Positions 1 to 13,450 of a stretch of 64,000 nt of DNA are shown here, one piece after another. Each line of letters opens with the position of its first letter. Position 1 is the stretch's first letter. A program made the translations under genes and the position numbers. The notes below the pieces were generated by a model. That model worked only from the letters and a program-made list of their open reading frames with translations, was not told the DNA's origin and did not search any database. The stretch comes from Ricinus communis (Eukaryota > Streptophyta > Magnoliopsida > Malpighiales > Euphorbiaceae): positions 5,711,582 to 5,775,581 of the forward strand of contig NC_063262.1 in assembly GCF_019578655.1 (NCBI RefSeq), given 5' to 3'.

Positions 1-75
1 AATGGTGCAAATAAAATAAGCGACTTGGAAGCTAACTCATCATCAGCAATATGAACGCAACAGAGGAGATGCAAC

Positions 76-345
76 TTGAAAGCTTTAATTCCGACGATTG
101 AAGAGGTACTTGAAATAGCCAAAATAACCATGCAACTTGGCATGGTTGCTATTTGTCGTAATCTTAGAAGCTCCCTTATTCGTGGTATGGCCAAAATAGC
201 CAGGGGTCGTTCTCCTTTGGTAGCTGAATCCAGTGCCCTTCTGATAACTGTGAGATTGGGAAATTTGATGCAAGCCAATAGTTACATTTTTGAAGTTTAC
301 GATTTAATTTTGGCCAAGGCAGTAAACAAGTTATTGGGATATTGA
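76..345 (+). pseudogene. RNase H-like (RVT_3 type) retroelement remnant
   Basis: An 89-codon open stretch resembles the RNase H-like domain at the end of plant non-LTR retrotransposon polyproteins. The pattern seen is a hydrophobic strand with an arginine turn (GMVAICRN), then SLIRGMAKIARGRSPLVAESSALL, here split for reading as SLIRGMAKIARG and RSPLVAESSALL, then a predicted helix and a late strand (YIFEVYDLIL). In the family the AE of the 'xxAEAxAL' segment and a following aspartate are conserved; AE is present (VAES) but the usual E-[SG]-D is replaced by EVYD. No reverse transcriptase or start context is visible, so it is probably a decayed fragment. It could also belong to a larger element left of the window. 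Confidence 0.45.
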
Positions 346-518
346 ATCTGTTGTCTATAATATTATGTTAGCTTTATCTGCTATTAATTTTATTCCAATG
401 ATTTGTAACAAAATTGCTAATTGAGTAGCTTTTTCAACTTTAAAAGCAGTATCCGTAGTTATGAATGAATTCTATTTTGGTCAAAAAAAAAAAAAGGTCA
501 GCAACAAATGTAAAATTT

Positions 519-591
519 CGCGCCAGGAAGGGGTCGAACCTTCGACCTTCTGCTTAGGAAACAGACGCTCTATCCACTGAGCTACAAGCGC
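519..591 (-). tRNA. tRNA-Arg (anticodon CCU)
   Basis: The reverse complement folds as a 73-nt cloverleaf. The acceptor begins GCGCTTG and pairs with CTGGCGC apart from one T-T opposition. The D arm is GCTC/GAGC, the anticodon stem is TCTGT/GCAGA, and the T arm is GAAGG/CCTTC around TTCGACC. The anticodon loop TTCCTAA gives CCU, which reads AGG (Arg). There is no intron and no encoded CCA. The discriminator base is G. Confidence 0.95.
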
Positions 592-2761
592 TTGGTTGTT
601 TCTTTCGTAACAAAATATATAATTATCATCAAGTCTAGTGAAAATATTTTCTTCGTAACAGTTTGTATTTTCATCAGTCCAGAAGCCAACAAATAAAAAA
701 AGCTTCCAAAAAAGAAGTTACCAGCACAATTCAATCCATTTTACTTAGTTAAAGAAAGCCAAACGACAAAGTCCTGAAATTAAGTAGCCCTAAACCTTAT
801 CTTCCACCACTCATTTTTTGGGCATTATTCCTCATTCAGTAATCAGTCCTATGCTGTACGGATTTGCGTGGACTAGACGAGCAAAAGAGCTTTTTTCTTT
901 TTTTCTTTAATTACTTAGTGCAATTTCAAGCCAACACTACCCACATAAAAATAGGTCATTAGACCAGACAAAAGACACAGCCTTACCCCATTCTAAGCCC
1001 TTTGCATAGCAACTTGCTTCTTGTTTTGTGTTATGTGTTGTGTCGGCTTGGCCCTTGGCCGGGTGGCCTACCCACCTTAATTTCTTATCCAAATGCTCCT
1101 ACTTAAAAAATTTGTTATTATTATAACAATAAATTCTATCAAATCACATTCTATCAGATTATTATTCCCAGATAAAGAATTCTTCTTCCTCAGTTTAGCA
1201 TAATTTCTTGAATCTTATTCATTCTAAAATAAACAAACAACCATGTGGCTTCTTCTTTTTTGGGTTTGGACAGATCTGATAATCATTTAAGATAGTGTAC
1301 GATTTGGGGGGTAAGGAAATTGCAGGAAAGAGATAGCTTACCAAAAACCCAGCCTCTCAATTCAAAGTAGCAATTGTGGCACACACTTTGCAATTAATCA
1401 ATATTTGGTCTCTCAATTGCATCAGTATGGTTTAGGAGTTCTGTAGCCTACCAAAATCTTGACACTTTAAATAACTATACTTGATGCTTAAGCAACACCA
1501 ACAGAAGGGTTCTCTTCCTTAAGACTGATTCTTAACGGTTTATTTGGTAAGCAACAACATAATTTTTTTACGCAAATTCATAAAAAAAAACCCTGTTCTC
1601 GACTTCCTTTTTATTATTTTCTTTACAGAAATTGACTTATAAATTACTCCATGAGATTCTTATACAGCTCATATGAAAACGATAGATACAACTGAGTATA
1701 ATATTAGCTTACGTATTCCTGTCAATCTTAATTTCTAAACTTGTGAATTTTAACTGCTGATTAGTGATTAATGCAATTAATTACCACAATAATGAAATTT
1801 CATAGAAGCTCGCACCGTAATTACGAACGTAAGATCTCTAGCTAGAAGCTTTTCTAGTTTTGTACTGTAATGAGCTAATCATTTTATTTGTAATCCTAGT
1901 AGAGTTTCAGATGTTCCTCCTCGTCTAAAAGAACTTCTTCTTTTATTGGATGTATCTTATCCTTATCAGTAATGACATTTTCATTATTATTATTATTATA
2001 TATATAAAAGTAATTCCTAAACTTCAATCTAAACTTTAATGATATTAAATTTTTATATTAATTTTTGTGTTGTTCATATATTCCAAGCCGAATTCTTTTT
2101 TCTTAACAAGTAGGTGGTTTAACAATAATATTTATACATTATATTAAATTTAGTTTTTCTAAGCTGATTAAAGGTAAATTATATTGTGATGTCAGCAACT
2201 AGACAATTTGCAAACAAAGAAAACTAATTGAAAAAGGAAAATCAAAGAAATAAAAATCATGATAATATATTTAAAAGAACAAAAAGGAAATTGAATACAG
2301 CCTTGGAATTCAACAAGAAAACTTTTATTAGTTGTAATAGAAGTGAGTCTTTAGATTTTAATTGGTCCAGTGATTGTTCCTGTCTACTGTGAGTCTGTGA
2401 CCTGTTTATTTGGGACAATATGTTCCTGTTTTATGGGAGGCCTCGATCGAGCTGTTCGCATTTTTTCCCCTACTTTGTGTGGGCTTATTAAGCATTTTTT
2501 GAGCTGTTGTTTTCTGCTGTGTCATTTTTCCAAGAAAAACACAATTCTAGATAAATTTACTATATATATTTATACAATGAACATAAACAGTAGGCTTAGC
2601 AGAAATGACGATTTGAATAGGATTAATTGCCAAATCAATTCTATAGTTTGGATAGTTTTTAAATCTAGCTTGTATTTTCTATTTTCAATGTAGTTCTCGA
2701 TTAAATAATGAATTAAAATTTACTGGTATAACTATAATTTTGTATTTTTGATTCGTGTAAA

Positions 2762-2935
2762 GGTCAATGAGCCATAAACTATATAACAGGGATAGTCATC
2801 CTCTTATATTCGTTATAAAAATAAAAATTCACCTAATATGAAAGAGATGATTTGAATTCAAGACCTCTTACTCCAAAAAAAAAGATTCTTGCTACTTAAG
2901 ATAGGTCTTAAGAGTTGTTTATATTAGAATTGTTA
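2762..2935 (-). repeat. Old tRNA-derived SINE copy
   Basis: Read on the minus strand, this has an A-box-like segment (cttaagtagcaagaatc, near 2885-2902) and a B-box-like segment (ggtcttgaattcaaatc, near 2848-2864). A downstream 'gaggatgactatccc' tract follows. The same order of motifs occurs in the better preserved copy at 53687-53831, so the two look like one family. I could not find a convincing target duplication, which fits an old copy. Borders are approximate. Confidence 0.4.
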
Positions 2936-5765
2936 ACTCACTCTTAGATATCTTAAAATAATTTCTTTTACCGTTTTTATTTAAAATTTTAGAAACCTGC
3001 AGCTTAAAAAGTTTTTGATTTTTCTAATAAATAAGCTGTTAGATTGTTATTTTTTTTAAATTTAATAAAAATGAGTAAAATGTTAGAAAATAATATTTAT
3101 TATTAGATCATTTATTTATTAGATGGCGTCAAATGAGTTAACACTTATAATGGTAACTCAATTTTGTTTATCTTTTATTTATCATTGAAATTATAACATA
3201 TTAATAAGTTTTGGTCTAAAATTTTATCACACACTAGAGTTGAAAATAATATCAGAGTAAGTTGCTAAAATTTAAAAAAAAAAACAAAAATTATATACTA
3301 AAATTAAAAATAATATAAAATACATTATTTATTTGACAATTAAACTATTCAAACATTATATATTGGATGTCAGTTATTATATGAATTAGACTGCTTTTAA
3401 ATTTAAATTTCTCCTTCGCCATGCAACTATGTATAAGAAAATGATTTCACTAAATAATGGCATAAATATCATTATTATAGTCGCACAATGAATAGATGAT
3501 GTGTCTAAATTGTTTTCCCAGTGATGGAAGAGTTGATCTTCAAAATGTGGCTATGATGGGAGTAAGTAACCTTAAAATTTGGAGTACATTTATTATTTTT
3601 GGAGAAGAAAACAGATTATGCAGTTAAGATGGATTAGAATTGCTTGGCTGACATTTGCGGCCGACCTGGAATTTCTCAGCTGTTAATTCCAGTAATACCC
3701 AACAGCACAATTTATGACTGGATGTGTACTTGGGCATCAGACATTGAGCTTTCTGTTGCCGCAATTTTTACTAGCTAACCAATTCTTGGGAGTCTTCACA
3801 ATCATTGCAGTTGATTCTCAAGTTGTGGTTTAGTTTAGTACAGTGATCAAACAAAATACTAAACTGTAAGATCTCCTTCCCAATGAATTTAAAACATGGG
3901 TTAAATTTCATCAAGCTGTAAGTTTCTTTCCCAACCCACTAAAGAAAAAGGAAAAGGAAAAGGAAGTTGAGTTGGGTCATATAAATTAGATTTTGGAAGT
4001 TAGGTTTGAGATAAATTGAAATGCCATTCCCTTGAATTGGATTGGTTGATAAGTCATAAACCCTAATCCTCACATCCTATGACCAAAGCTTTATCTGAAG
4101 CACTTACTCCCCAACTGTTCCAAAACGTTGTCCGAGTCCACTTGAAATTTTGACACCCGTTAAGAATATAAGATACTGACGTAACTTGTTCTCATACTCA
4201 TCACTTGGACACCTAGAGCCACCCGTTTCTACTGCCATGCTTTAGTCAAGCCATAATTGTTATTATTAACCAAGCTTCTATGGACAATAATCACTGATTG
4301 GTCTCGAACCATAAATATATTTTAATTTAGGCTTCGAGCCACAGCGGAAACAGTTTGTGTCCTAATTCTCAACCGATTCAGTTCCAATTTAGAACCGTAG
4401 ATTCATCTTTGATTATTTTGATAAATAATTATTAACATAAATTTTGATTTTTATATTTAAAACAAAAAAAATATTGCTTTTAATTGGATGGACAGAAACC
4501 GATATTAAAAATCAGAATTATTTATCATTAAATTAAAAACACTTATTTGTGTGACAGATTTGAAACTTCTACAATAATTCTGAATTTAATACAATTTTAT
4601 ATTAAGGTATATGAATATTAAATATATGTTTTTTTTAATTAGATTATAAATTAATTCCAAATTATAACGAGATGGGTAAGGTAGCAAAGCAATTTTACGT
4701 GCTACCTCTAAAATAAAACATTATTATATAATTCTCAGAGGCAGAAAAAGTTTGGCATCCCACTTTGAATATGGAGTACCAAATCCAGTGAACTAGAAAG
4801 TGGAAAATGCAATAAGGCTTGCATAATCTTTGTCTTGTTTGAATTAATTAGAGGGTTCAATCACTTTTTAGCACACTTAAAAAAAGTGCAGTAAAGAGAA
4901 AAAGGGACCCTCTTGAATCATATTTAAACCAACCATTTTATGCTTTTATTTAATTATGGAATACAAAGATTTCAAAATGGCGTATCTTTTGGACACACAA
5001 AAGTATATTATTATATATTATATAGTGTATAGTATTATAGTTGAAATGAACGTCAGAGAATTCAGTTAAACGCACTTCTCTAACTGAAGTGAGTTTGGGT
5101 GTGGTTGGTGAGTTTGGATTGGGTTCTTGAAAGACTTCACTTATCTAATTAAGCTGTGAAGTCGCATTAACAGGATTAGTTCACCCACTAATTAAAACCT
5201 TTTTCTTTTATTATTTTTATTTAATAATTACATTTTCAAATGTCACATCTCTGATCTTCTTGTTTTTACCATTTTTCAGCCATTCTTTTATTATTATTAT
5301 TTCTTAATATATATAACTTGATGACTACATGTCGTTATGGTAGGGTCGCAGTTTAAAATTCTTATTTAAACTGTAAACAGCGGTGTCAATAATGTGTTAT
5401 GGAGTTCCTGAGTAATCACGCAGTAACTAACTGGGAAAGCTCATTCGAATAATCAGGACGACAAACAATTCTTCTTATATAAAATTATATTGAATTTTAA
5501 GGTGCGGTAGCTATAATAATTTTTATGTATTTTTATTTAAAATTTTATAATTTATATTAAATACTTTAATATGTAAATTCTATATAAAACTACATACTAA
5601 AATATTTATATATATATTTTTGTTTAAAAAAATTATTATATAAATTAATTTAAAATGTTATGATTTTTTATTCATAAACACATAAAAATATTGAAATTTG
5701 TTATAAACTATAATACTCTAAAATTTATTATTTATTTTTTTATAATTTTTTATTTTAGGACCGAC

Positions 5766-5772
<7 letters not shown>

Positions 5773-5809
<37 letters not shown>
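5773..5809. repeat. (AT)n microsatellite
   Basis: An uninterrupted run of about 18 AT dinucleotides. Confidence 0.95.
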
Positions 5810-5812
<3 letters not shown>

Positions 5813-6408
5813 GAGTGATGGAGACATAATGAAGTGTAAAGGGAAATTAAATTGAAATTTAAAGAAAGAAGTCAGAGAAACCAAAATGATTTTTTTTTTT
5901 TTTTTTAAAGAAAAAAGAGATGATAAGTTAGGTCCCCTCCCTCGTTGGGCATAGTTCTAGGCTACTTCGATGAGTATTATATAATAAATAGCTTCATCCA
6001 ATTATCAAAAGGTCTTTTAAAATCTTTCTTAGGTTTATTCCAAAGATGGCAATGCCTATAATTTATAGAGAGGCTTCCGGAGGAATTTCGATTCTTTATT
6101 TTATATTAATTTTAAAATTATTTTTATAAAAGCAGATGAATTAATATTTTTTTCTAAAAATCAGATTTAAGACAATTAGTCCATAAAATATTAATATATT
6201 AAATTAAAAAAATTAAATATACTTTTTTAACACCCAACAATAATCCTAAATATCTATAGTAATTTCAGTGAAATATTAAATAATTATTTTAATTTAAGCA
6301 ATAGTTTAAATTAGAACTCTTCTTTTCTTACTTATAATAAAAAACATGTTAATTGTTAGCATAATGAAGTATGGTGAAAATCTAGCCAACTGGGTTTCAT
6401 AAGTAACT

Positions 6409-6411
<3 letters not shown>

Positions 6412-6442
<31 letters not shown>
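6412..6442. repeat. (AT)n microsatellite
   Basis: An uninterrupted run of about 15 AT dinucleotides. Confidence 0.95.
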
Positions 6443-6445
<3 letters not shown>

Positions 6446-7713
6446 CATGCTGTTGGTCTAAACAATTCTTAAGATGGGTCATCTAAAGCTAACTGCTCGT
6501 CTTATACACCTATAGATCTTAATCACCTCTGCAAATTTCTCGCCCTCATTGTTACCATCATCTTGCTTTATTATTTATAAGGATTTGGTCTCTTGGGTTT
6601 TGTTGATAAGTCAAGACACCTTCCTTCTCTTTTTGAGTTGGTAAGTAACTAGCTCCTTTTGTCAGTTAAAGCCTTATTCTTTTTATCAAAAATTACTACT
6701 GACAAAAATCATGTAATATATAGTTAATCATTATCCATGTGAATTGATGATGTGGGTAAATTTTAACTTGGGAAATGAAAAGGTGAAGGCATTGAGAACA
6801 TGGCATGTCTTTGGAACTTAGGCATCATTCTATGATTAATAAGGGCTCCACATTGTGGACCAAATCGACAAGACTGCCATTTCTTTAAAAATATTTTAAA
6901 AATAAAAATAGCTACTAATTTACTTTAGAAAATATCTTGTAATTTAAAAAAATAATTTGAATAAATAATTTAAAGAACAACTAGAATATTTTTCTATTAA
7001 ACCTTATAACTAAATTTTATTCTAGATGTATATTAGATTTTTATTTTTTTTATAATATTAGCTAAGTTTATTAATTTATGACTATTTTAGCTACTCCCTC
7101 TCTTTTCAATTTGGATGATTTGACCAAAAAGGTAAAATTTTGAGTTAAACTAGTTCAAATTGAACCTGGCAGTAAAGTTTAGGGGCCAAATTGAAACTTA
7201 TTCCTTTCTTTCATTGCCAAATTAAAAAGCCGCAAACTTACAAAATAACCGTCCAAACTCCAAATTCCCGCCCTCGGAGTTCCGCATGAGAAGACATGTC
7301 AGCAGGCCACAATAGCTGCAGCACGCACGCATGCCACTTAAGAAAATCATTCTTACAAATTCTTCTCAATATATTCCTAAAACACCCTCAGTAGCCGTAA
7401 AATATTTACGCCTTATACCCCCTGTCGGGTTCGTCTCGACACTCCTGTCCCTCCATTTCCATTTCCACTCTTTCAAGCGTTAGTTGCGGCAAAAATCTCG
7501 AGCGAAAAGAACAACGGCCAAGATTTAGTTAATGAATCACTTAAGCATGATTAATTAAAATTAAATCGTTAATTTTTTTAAAATTAATTAAAAATGAAGT
7601 TTTAACATTTCAAGAATGTAAAAATATTTAGTAAATACACAAATCTGTTTTTGTTTTCTTTTTTGACTCGCACACATAAATCTTTTGAATATTGAAGAAG
7701 TAACAGAAAAGTG

Positions 7714-7721
7714 TATAAATA
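7714..7721 (+). promoter_or_regulatory. Candidate TATA box for the RBK1-like gene
   Basis: TATAAATA lies about 350 bp upstream of the chosen ATG. It is followed about 110 bp later by a pyrimidine-rich leader (CTCTCTCTC and TTTCTTTC tracts, about 7830-8065). This fits a plant promoter with a CT-rich 5' leader. The start of transcription is inferred, not seen. Confidence 0.4.
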
Positions 7722-8069
7722 TAGGAAAGTTCTGAGTCATTCTCAAGCTGGTTTTAGCTTCTCTTTCATTCAAGAATAACCAATTCCTAAAGATATACCA
7801 TTATTCTTATTCTTAGTATCCTCTTATCCCTCTCTCTCTCTGTATTTATATTATTATCTGTACCTCTTTTCTTTTTTATCTCCTTTCTTGGTTCTGCTCT
7901 CTCTGTTTGTTTTGAACTATGTGAGAACTTGGATTCTCTTCTTTCTGGGTATTTTGTGATTTCATTTTTCTTTATTGAAAGAAAAGAACCTTTCTTTCTT
8001 TCATTACATTTCAAGAATCCTGATACCCAGAAAATCTTTTTGCTTTCTTTCATTCTTTTCTTGTGCAGA

Positions 8070-11000
8070 ATGGCTGTTGAAGGTAAGCTCTTTTTTATGT
8101 TTTGAAGGAATTGTTTCTGTTGTTTTGGTTTTTGGTTTACCTTGTTTGATTGCATAGAGAATGAAGGAAGAAAAATGAAGTTGAAATCCTTTTCTGTTTC
8201 ATTTCCTTTCTTCTTTTTTTTTTTTTTTTTTTTTGCTTCTCTTGGTAAAGAAAGAAAAGTAATTCTTTTGTTAACAGGAGGCCATGGTTACAGACGAGAA
8301 TGAATAATCTTTTGTTTCATTTTTATTGCATGTGAAGTGACAGAAGGAGAAACCCGAGAATTCCCAGAAATGGAAACACAAGAAGAAGCAAAACACAGAG
8401 ACATTAGCAATAATACTAAAAATACTGTTGAGCACCCATCACCAAGATGTGTATTAGAAATTCCAATTTTAGGTACAGATTCTGATCATAGCAGCAGTAG
8501 TTTCAGCACAACTAGTAGCAGCGAAGATTCTACAGAGAAATTGTCATCACCTGAAAAATTGGAGAGCAGAGAGGGTACTAATTTGTCTCAATGGAAGCAG
8601 ATGCTTGATGCTTTTAAGAAGAAATCAATGAGGAGGTTTTCAGTGATTCCTTTACTTACAAATTATGATCTTATTGCTAAGAAGAGTTTGAAAAGGAAAA
8701 TTAATAGAATTCAGAGTTCTGCTGATGTTGTTATCGATTTGGATTGTATTCAAATTACGAAACCATCCTGGAGAAATTTTGACTTTGCTGAACTTGAAGC
8801 TGCTACTGATCATTTCAGTTCTGGTAAGAAACTACCACTTTTGATTTTGTTCTTTGTTTAGTGTTATTCGCCTTGTTTTTTTCTTTCAAGAAATTTAAAA
8901 GAACAATAGGATATGATATTTTCATTTCCTTTTTCTTGTTAATTGCGGTTCTTGAACTCGAAATGATGAAATTATTTCATTTTTAAGCTTATGGTAAACA
9001 AGTTCTGTTTTAATATACACTAAGTTCATCTAATAAAGTTGTTATAATTAGATTTTAAACCTTACATCATCTAATAGAATTGTTATAATTAAATTTTAAA
9101 CCTTACATTTAAGTGGGTTATGCTTTATTTTAGATGGCAATAACTTATTGAGTTTTTTTGCTCCTCTAGTTTTATTAGTAGTTCTTTTTCTCATTGCTTT
9201 GAATTTCTTGAAGCAATTAAAGGTCCGATTTAAGTACAATTTTACCCTACGGTGGTCACTTTCATGGTTTAATGCTGTCTTAATAAAGGCCCCAACTACA
9301 TAGTTGAAAATTCGTAAGGGAATACCTTACCCTAACAGTCAATACCGCCTGCGATTGAGAACTGGTTTGGACGGGGGACTATGTCGACCAAGTATGCTAA
9401 GGAGGAAAAGGTGGGACCAAACTGATTGACTAGTGCACCAGGCGAATTAAAATCCTGCATAGCCATATGATATATGGTCATTTTGATGACTAAGGCACTG
9501 GGTTGATTGGAGTGGTTTTTGATGAAGAATTAATTAAGCTGACAGATCCTTTCTTAGTCTTTAATGTTGCTGTTAGGCCTAATTGACTTTAGAACTAATA
9601 TTTGTTTTTGGGAGGTAATAAATTTTTTTGAAGGGGAGGAGGGTGTGGAGGATTGGTTCTTTAATCTCTTAAACACTGGACTATTACACTACTGTTCTGA
9701 TGGCAGGACAAATATTAAATCTTTGGAAAGAATTTCAAGCAAATTTTTGACAGTTAAGTTGATAATTGCAGCCATATTAAACTACACTTCAGGTTCAAAG
9801 ATATGGGTTATATTGTAGAACTTTTATGATTGTTGGTTAGTTACTCTCAGCTTATCAGCAACTCATATTACTTGGAAAATTTGTTAACACATAAGTTCAA
9901 GTGCAGCAGATTTTATCAATATTTGCAATTCTATTGTTGTATATGCTTACTTTTTTATATTTCGTTATGCTTCTGATTGTGCATAAAAATTCTGGTAGAG
10001 AACTTGATTGGGGAAGGTGGTCATGCACAAGTGTATAAAGGGTGTTTATCAGATGGTCAAGTTGTAGCTGTGAAGAAGATAATGAAGACAGAAAAGGAAG
10101 ACGAGAATAGAATTGGTGATTTTTTATCTGAGCTAGGGATTATTGCACACATAAACCACCCAAATGCTGCTAAATTACTTGGTTTCAGCATCGATGGCGG
10201 TTTGCATCTTGTCTTGGAATATTTACCTCAAGGCAGCCTTGCTTCTGTGCTCTTTGGTGCTCTCTCTGACTCGCAATTTTGCGTTGATTCTCTTGACCAC
10301 TTTCTCACATTGTCATTTCACTGAGACATTCAACATTTTCAGGTGGGGCAGAGAGTTTAGAATGGGAGAAAAGGATTAAAGTAGCTGTAGGAATAGCAGA
10401 AGGATTACGGTATCTCCATCATGATTGCCACAGGCGCATAATCCACAGAGACATCAAAGCCTCCAACATATTGCTCACTGAAGATTACGAAGCTCAGGTG
10501 ATTCTTCAATTTTATAGTAATGAATTGCCTCCATGTATACTGTAGGCATCTTTTCAAATGATGATAAGCTCTCCATTCCTGCAGATTTCTGATTTTGGAT
10601 TGGCAAAATGGCTCCCTGAGAATTGGCTTCACCACATTGTCTTTCCCATCGAAGGCACATTCGGGTTAGGCATACTGCAGCTTTCAATAATTTGCCATTT
10701 TCATTTCTGTTTTCATACTGTTTGTCAGAATTAGCCTTACGGAACTTCAAATTTTATCCAGATACTTGGCTCCAGAGTACTTCATGCACGGGATAGTCAA
10801 TGAGAAGACTGATGTATTTTCCTTTGGGGTCTTATTACTAGAGATAATAACAGGTCGTCATGCAGTTGATTCTAGCAGACAGAGCCTTGCAATGTGGGTA
10901 AGATATGTTACCATCACTATTCGCTGAGATCTTTAACCATCAGGGGAAGTCCTAAATTAGTCTTTTGCTTTGCACAGGCAAAACCACTGTTAGAGGAAAA

Positions 11001-11371
11001 CCAGGTTAAAGAAGTAGCTGATCCCCAGTTAGGGAGCGATTATGATCCTGTCGAAATGAAGCGCGCAATGTTCACAGCTTCAATGTGCATCAACCATCTA
11101 CCATCTATGCGTCCCCACATGAATCAGGTACAAAATTCGTTCGTCTTACTATATATTTGATTGCTTTCGAAGAAAGTTTTTAGTAGCTAACAGGAATGTT
11201 GAAAACCTTCAGGTGGTGCAGCTATTGAGGGGTGAGGAAGCACCAATGGAGATGCAGCAAAAGAGTAATGCAGGCAGGGCAGTAATGGTGGATGGTTGTG
11301 ATTTGCAAGACTATACTTGCACAAGCTATCTCAATGACCTCAATCGTCATATGCAACTTGTGTTGGAGTAG
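8070..11371 (+). CDS. RBK1: RBK1-like ROP-binding receptor-like cytoplasmic kinase (8 exons)
   Basis: Exons: 8070-8082, 8338-8823, 9999-10256, 10343-10497, 10585-10664, 10762-10897, 10978-11127, 11213-11371. Every intron is GT-AG and phases close, giving 478 aa. The first exon encodes only MAVE plus one base; Arabidopsis RBK1 starts the same way. Residues 1-150 are Ser-rich and hydrophilic, with the family block [14 protein letters not shown]. The kinase domain starts near [13 protein letters not shown] (about 155). It has the glycine loop [12 protein letters not shown], the lysine in VAVKKI, the catalytic loop HRDIKASN (about 285), DFG in ISDFGLAKW (about 306) and APE in LAPEYF (about 334), so it should be active. 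The family (RLCK VI_A) is known to bind and be stimulated by ROP GTPases. Wording fits RBK1 better than RBK2, but a paralogue cannot be excluded. Confidence 0.93.
9028..9109 (+). repeat. 41-bp tandem duplication in RBK1 intron 2
   Basis: Two adjacent copies begin 'atctaata' at 9028 and 9069 and both run into 'gttataatta' and 'attttaaaccttac'. They differ at a few positions only, so the duplication is fairly recent. Confidence 0.8.
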
Positions 11372-13450
11372 TGTTTTGTTTGATACACTTTTTAGGAGCT
11401 ATTTGCTGCTTCTGCTGCTACTTTTAGTTTCCCGCTTGTGTATATGAAAGGTTAAAATTTTTTACCCTTTTTCTTTGTATGAGTGGAGAAATCAATATCT
11501 TTTCTCCTTTGTAATATCCTTTTTACAGTTTTACCACCTTCCACGAAGGTGGTTTGACATAAAATCGTAGGCAAATGTGATTAACAAGCAATCACAATGC
11601 ACATACATAGGAAGCCAAAAATTTCTCACAGTAATTCGTGTGCAAGTGCAATTCACCCGGGACACCAAGTTCAAACCCCATTTCATCTTTGTTTTGGCAA
11701 GATTGGACCCCCTGTGTCACCAGGAGAATGCCAGGATTTTGAGTGAATAGATAAAAGAAATGTGTGTGGATTATTCAATATTTAAGTGTAAGATATTCCA
11801 TCATTTGTCCATTTATTATGGTACACTTAAAAAGATTTATCCAATTTTCTTTTCCTTTTTTTCTTTTCTCTAGAAGTTCTCCAACGACACCAAAACACAT
11901 GATAATTTAGGATGGTACTTGCTTGAAAAAACTAAGTATCCATGTTGTGCATGGTTCGTATATATTAGTAAGTGGTCAGATACTGCAGCCGTCGACGAAG
12001 TGTAATTCTATGTATTTTTTGAATCAATAAAATTCTAACTGCTTTGCTTCTGAAAATGTAAATACATTGTCGAATTCCGTTAAATCGCTGTTTTATTTAT
12101 TTATTTATTTGCATAATTCCTCCATGTGTTTGATACTTGTAACAGAAAAAAGCATAGCCGGAAACATTTAAAACAAAGAAAATGCAGGAGACAGGCAGTC
12201 AAATGAGGGCGGAAAGTCACCCTTGAAACTTTTGATGGCGGTATCCTTCTCCTCCTCAACTTTGACCCGGAACTGCTTTATAAAAAAATTGTTAGTGGCA
12301 GGTCAAAGACATCAATGGTTGGAGAAAACAAATATAGATGTTAAATATCTTAAAAAGCAGATGCTTCTCCAATTACCTTACTTTTATGTCAACCCAAGTG
12401 GGTGGCTTTGACGATCCCTAGAATGTCACTATGTCTTTCTCTCAAGCAAAATTACATAATCCCAGAACAAATGTTCCAGTTCACAAGATTGTTTCCAGTT
12501 ATAGGGGCAGCCCTGGCTAACTTTCCGGATTCCATTCATTGGCACTTGCATTCTCTTCTTCTCATTTGCTTTTGACCCAGGTGAAAAAAAAGGAAAGAAA
12601 ATAGACATGGGAGCCTGTTCTGCTTTGCTTCATGGTATAGTAGTAGTTCATCAGAATATGCAGATACAGATACCTTGCTACCTTTTTTTGTTTTCTTTTT
12701 GTGGGGACTGAAATGAATTTAAACATCTTACATATACAGCAGAAATTGAGCAAAAGCTACCAGTCTATTTCATCGGCTCGACTGTTAAAAAAAATACAAG
12801 ACAAATAAAATTTAATTGTTTATTAAATTAAATTAAAAATTAATAAATTTTAAAAGATAGAAAATAAAATTTAAATATTTATGAAAATAAACTAAAAAAT
12901 AATATGTTAAAAAAATAATTAAATAACTAAAACTCATGTTATTTGAAATGTTTTATCTAATTTTTTTATTATTGGTAGTACTTTTTTAAAAAAATTTAAT
13001 TATATTTACTGTATATATTTAATATAAACTTCTGTTTAAATCGATAAATGACACATATTTATTAATTTTAATTTAAAAAAATATATTATTAATTATTTAA
13101 ATATTAAAATATAAAATATTTAAATATCGAGGCCCTTCTCTCTATCAGTTGCATTCCAGTATATACAACAAGAATTATTCAATCAACTGTATACAAATGA
13201 AAAACCCATAAATCAAATTAGTAACCTAACAATTAAAAAGAAATAAAAATCAGTAACATAAAAGGAAAATGCAAGATTTGCTCGTTCGTTAGTTCAATTT
13301 GTTATCTGCAAACCAACTCGATCAAAATAATTTAACTCCGGGCCTAAATTAGTATAGACTTGAGACCCAACACAACAACAAGGCCAATGCCATCATCAAT
13401 CCATTTGCTTCTAAACTCCACGCCCACAACACAACAAACAACACTGGCAA
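11372..13450. other. Intergenic region between RBK1-like and TPR genes
   Basis: It starts with the presumed 3' UTR of the RBK1-like gene. The middle has near-average base composition, including the minus-strand candidate coding patches at 12177-12545. The last part (12780-13130) is very AT-rich. The ~60 bp before 13451 is likely the leader of the TPR gene. Confidence 0.5.
12177..12545 (-). other. Candidate minus-strand coding remnants, family not recognised
   Basis: Two protein-like patches lie on the minus strand. One (about 12430-12545) reads MNGIRKVSQGCPYNWKQSCE and then ELEHLFWDYVILLERKT before a stop. The other (about 12177-12285), after a possible AG acceptor, reads FRVKVEEEKDTAIKSFKGDF and ends PPSFDCLSPAFSLF with a stop. 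Both have protein-like composition, but no frame-consistent splice joins them convincingly. They may be a small gene, a truncated gene or chance. I do not recognise the family. Confidence 0.25.

Larger units (their letters stand above)
592..7700. other. AT-rich intergenic region, no recognised gene
   Basis: No protein family is recognisable on either strand. The longest open stretch (2370-2693) has no homology I can see and looks random. The region holds poly-A/T runs, two AT microsatellites (near 5.8 and 6.4 kb), an old SINE copy (about 2.76-2.93 kb), and a patch near 7150-7200 phrased like a DNA-transposon end ('aggggccaaattgaaac') for which I found no partner. Confidence 0.6.

Noticed and set aside
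2370..2693. 107-codon plus-strand ORF
   Set aside because: Cys/Phe-rich random-looking translation, no domain, no ATG-proximal or splice support.
7588..8155. Minus-strand ORFs over the RBK1 upstream region
   Set aside because: They arise from reading the CT-rich leader backwards as Lys/Arg-rich protein. The plus-strand RBK1 first exon sits in the same place.
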